From: Talinum fruticosum
Taxonomy: Eukaryota; Streptophyta; Magnoliopsida; Caryophyllales; Talinaceae
Direction of reading: 5' to 3'
DNA: 64,000 bases
NCBI GenBank assembly: GCA_021018815.1
Contig: JAITYX010000003.1
Span: 6,322,501 to 6,386,500 of the forward strand
Shown: positions 61,940 through 64,000 of the stretch, one piece after another
Numbering within the stretch: position 1 is the stretch's first letter
Layout: the number at the start of each line of letters is the position of its first letter
Notes under the pieces: generated by a model
The model's database searches: none
What the model was told of the DNA's origin: nothing
What the model saw: the letters and a program-made list of their open reading frames with translations, nothing else
Made by a program: the position numbers and the translations under genes

Positions 61940-62086
61940 ATGCCTAAAAGAGGTTTAACCCAAGATTTTCTGGGGTCCGCAACCAAGAAACCTCGAACTA
62001 AACAAACTCAAGAGGGTACCTCTAACCCCTCGAAAGTGTTCGTCATCCAACACCTCACGTTGGATGACAAGTTCTTCCCAACCACA
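61940..62086 (+). pseudogene. copia E2 third ORF, 5' stub only
   Basis: It opens MPKRGLTQDFLGSATKK and reads TLDDKFFPTT, after which homology to copia N (TKFSWLSN) stops abruptly and unrelated sequence follows. It contains the intact ACTCAAGAGGG site that was hit in E1. Confidence 0.75.
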
Positions 62087-63376
62087 TGTAGAAATTTAAT
62101 CTTATATTTGAGGAATTTGTTAATTTGGCTATTTCATAGTTGTTTCATCTGGACTTTAGGTTGTCTAACTTGTATTTTGTTACATGTAGAAATTTAATCT
62201 TATATTTGAGGAATGTGAATGGATAGAATATGAAAATAAGACGAGACAAAAAGTGGCCAAAATTGGTTCCGTACATGCCTAGCACGAGAAATGCCGGACT
62301 ACACGGTCAGCCCGTGTTGGATACCGCTCGACCCAACTTATGTGTTTCCGTCTCGAAAATTTTTGTACATGTGTATTTATCAAGAGTTGTATAATTGCTT
62401 GCAGTCTAAGATGAATTCTTCCGAAAGTACAAAGAAATAGAGAGGGCGAACTATGATGAATAAGGAGAAGTTAGTCCAAAGTAGAGATGATACAAGTTTG
62501 CTTACACGGGTTGATTTTGATAGCCACGGAAATGTTGTAGCTAGGAAGAAATCTACCTTTATAAGGTACGGCAACCCGCTGCCACGTGAACCTCAACTAC
62601 GTAAAATGGGCTGAAGCCCCCGATTCCATTAAGGACAACATATGGAATGTTATTCACGTAAATGAAAATACATCTCAACTTAGTATTGCAACTTATATTG
62701 TAAATGTATGGTTAATATATATGTACTAATGCATATCGTTCTTATGTTTCGAGAGAACGTTCAACTTGAACTTTAATGAATCTTAGATCCCCTCCATGAA
62801 ACAGAAGACTACAAATATTGCATTGTCGTTATATGGGTCTTTAAAACAAAGCGAGATAAAACAAGAAGGTAGACCCTAGGAGGTCTACAATTGTATCACG
62901 AAGGAGGACTCGGAGATCGTTTGAATCATATGTCACCTCTCCGGAATACAAGGTTATTTCATTCAATATTCAATCTCATATACATATAGCGTGATGTTGG
63001 TTGTCGAATTGATATAAAAATGAAGAAATAAAAGTTACACACTCGATATTTTCGTTTCTTAATATTACTTGCGCAGCGATAGGTGACGCCGACCGGAAGA
63101 GGATTAAGAGTAATCCGTACCCTCATGTGTTGTCCCATGGGGATACGGGAAGTTAGAGGAAAGGTTATACAAGAAAAAGCTTCAACAACTTCGGGGAACA
63201 TCCGGTGAAGGGTCCACCGTAGATACTTCGCAGCTCGTTGTTGATGGGGACGAACTGTGGATCTCGGGAAAAAGGATGAAAGATGGAACGTTCACTAAGC
63301 CCAATGTAGAAGCTATTTGTCGCCGTTTACTATTTTCCTTTATTTATTTTGAGATCTTATCGGTTTATTTTATGAA
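62087..63376 (+). mobile_element. CACTA-related fragment (Transposase_24/PTTA-like) replacing the E2 3' end
   Basis: Degenerate plus-strand frames include NKEKLVQSRDDTSLLTRVDF, RIKSNPYPHVLSHG and DELWISGKRMKDGTFTKPN, which resemble the second protein of plant CACTA elements. No CACTA terminus was found. The left end begins with a 33-bp sequence (62084-62116) that repeats perfectly at 62182-62214. The right end abuts LTR3 directly. Confidence 0.5.
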
Positions 63377-64000
63377 TGAAGACTCGGATTCTAACTCTAA
63401 GTCATTCTCGAGTATTAGACAAAGAGAACTCAGCTATAAATCTTACTTCTCCTAAGTTTTGATGTCAAGTCATTCCGAGCATTATAGAAACTCTTGTATA
63501 AGTTTTCATTCATTTCGATCGACTCATAAAGCACATTATTGTATATCTTCTACACTAATGTTTTTGACTCACTCGGACATCACTCGTAACTATCGCATGC
63601 TCAAATAATTTTGTTAATTCCTTTTGTAAGTCGGTTTTATTCCGAGTTCCGATCTGCATATTTCAACACAAAGAGAATTATAATGTTAATTCCTTTTGTA
63701 AGTCAATTTTATTTTGTTGAGAATTATTTGGTCGGATCAAGTTGTTATACTCGATGTTCTATTCGTTTAGCTTGATCATCCTTAGGATTAACTCCGATGC
63801 AATTTGAGTATATTGAATATTAGACTCAAAAAATTCAACTCTTCTAGGCCTAAGATAATTAAGCACTTAATTATCCTAATTTAATTATTATTTGCTCCTA
63901 ATCTTGGACCAAAGTATTTTATACATTGAGAACCAATGTGGTTTACTTTTGTAGGTTATTCAAATGAGGCTAACTCATTTTTGAAATACAAAGTAACCGG
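63377..64000 (+). repeat. LTR3, 3' LTR of copia E2 (incomplete)
   Basis: It starts TGAAGACTCGGATTCT and is alignable with LTR1 and LTR2 to the window end. It shows the uninterrupted GAGAATTATTTGG site that was the target of the solo LTR in LTR1. Confidence 0.85.

Larger units (their letters stand above)
54923..64000 (+). mobile_element. Ty1/copia element E2, 3' LTR truncated by window end
   Basis: LTR2, PBS, gag-pol, start of the third ORF, foreign sequence (62087-63376) and the first 624 bp of LTR3. It is the same family as E1 and in the same orientation. All frames are decayed. Confidence 0.85.

Overview
The window is nuclear DNA of a flowering plant, probably a eudicot. The evidence is two genes with plant-type GT-AG introns that encode plant-specific families, an AT-rich background, many simple repeats, MITEs, and nested LTR retrotransposons and CACTA transposons. 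No RNA gene, CRISPR array or prokaryotic feature was seen.

Region 1-7.9 kb holds no gene I recognise. Two diverged, head-to-tail copies of an LTR-plus-leader sequence (about 482-2580 and 2587-4345, possibly Ty3/gypsy Tat/Ogre type) are followed by unassigned sequence and a clean 190-bp tandem duplication (6147-6527).

Region 7.9-19.7 kb is the genic island. A nine-exon subtilase of the SBT5.2/CRSP type (7908-13966, +) converges on a seven-exon MCA1/MCA2-type calcium-permeable mechanosensitive channel gene (19736-15242, -). The MCA reading frame is intact through all seven exons (394 residues). The subtilase exons splice correctly, but the sequence lacks one base in each of three homopolymer runs. 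It is therefore either a recent pseudogene or a good gene with long-read homopolymer errors. Introns carry a Stowaway-like MITE, a palindromic MITE and microsatellites.

Region 19.7-24.4 kb has a 1.08-kb foldback element, a 1.45-kb Mutator-like element with long terminal inverted repeats and a 9-bp target duplication, and the 3' part of a decayed LINE (-).

Region 24.4-64 kb is a nested stack of transposons. Two related Ty1/copia elements lie head to tail and share the middle LTR (LTR1-E1-LTR2-E2-LTR3; LTR3 runs off the window). LTR1 is split by a ~3.15-kb solo LTR (TSD AATTA), which is itself split by a 9.2-kb CACTA element (TSD GCC). E1 is split inside its third ORF by a complete 10.8-kb copia element in the opposite orientation (TSD CTCAA). 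E2 has lost its 3' end and carries CACTA-related sequence there. Paralogous copies within the window give the empty site for two of these insertions, so their order can be read directly.

The most unusual signal is that differences between the two LTRs of the youngest copia element, and several frame breaks elsewhere, cluster at CG dinucleotides or homopolymers and are often indels. This suggests systematic base-calling error in the source assembly on top of normal decay.
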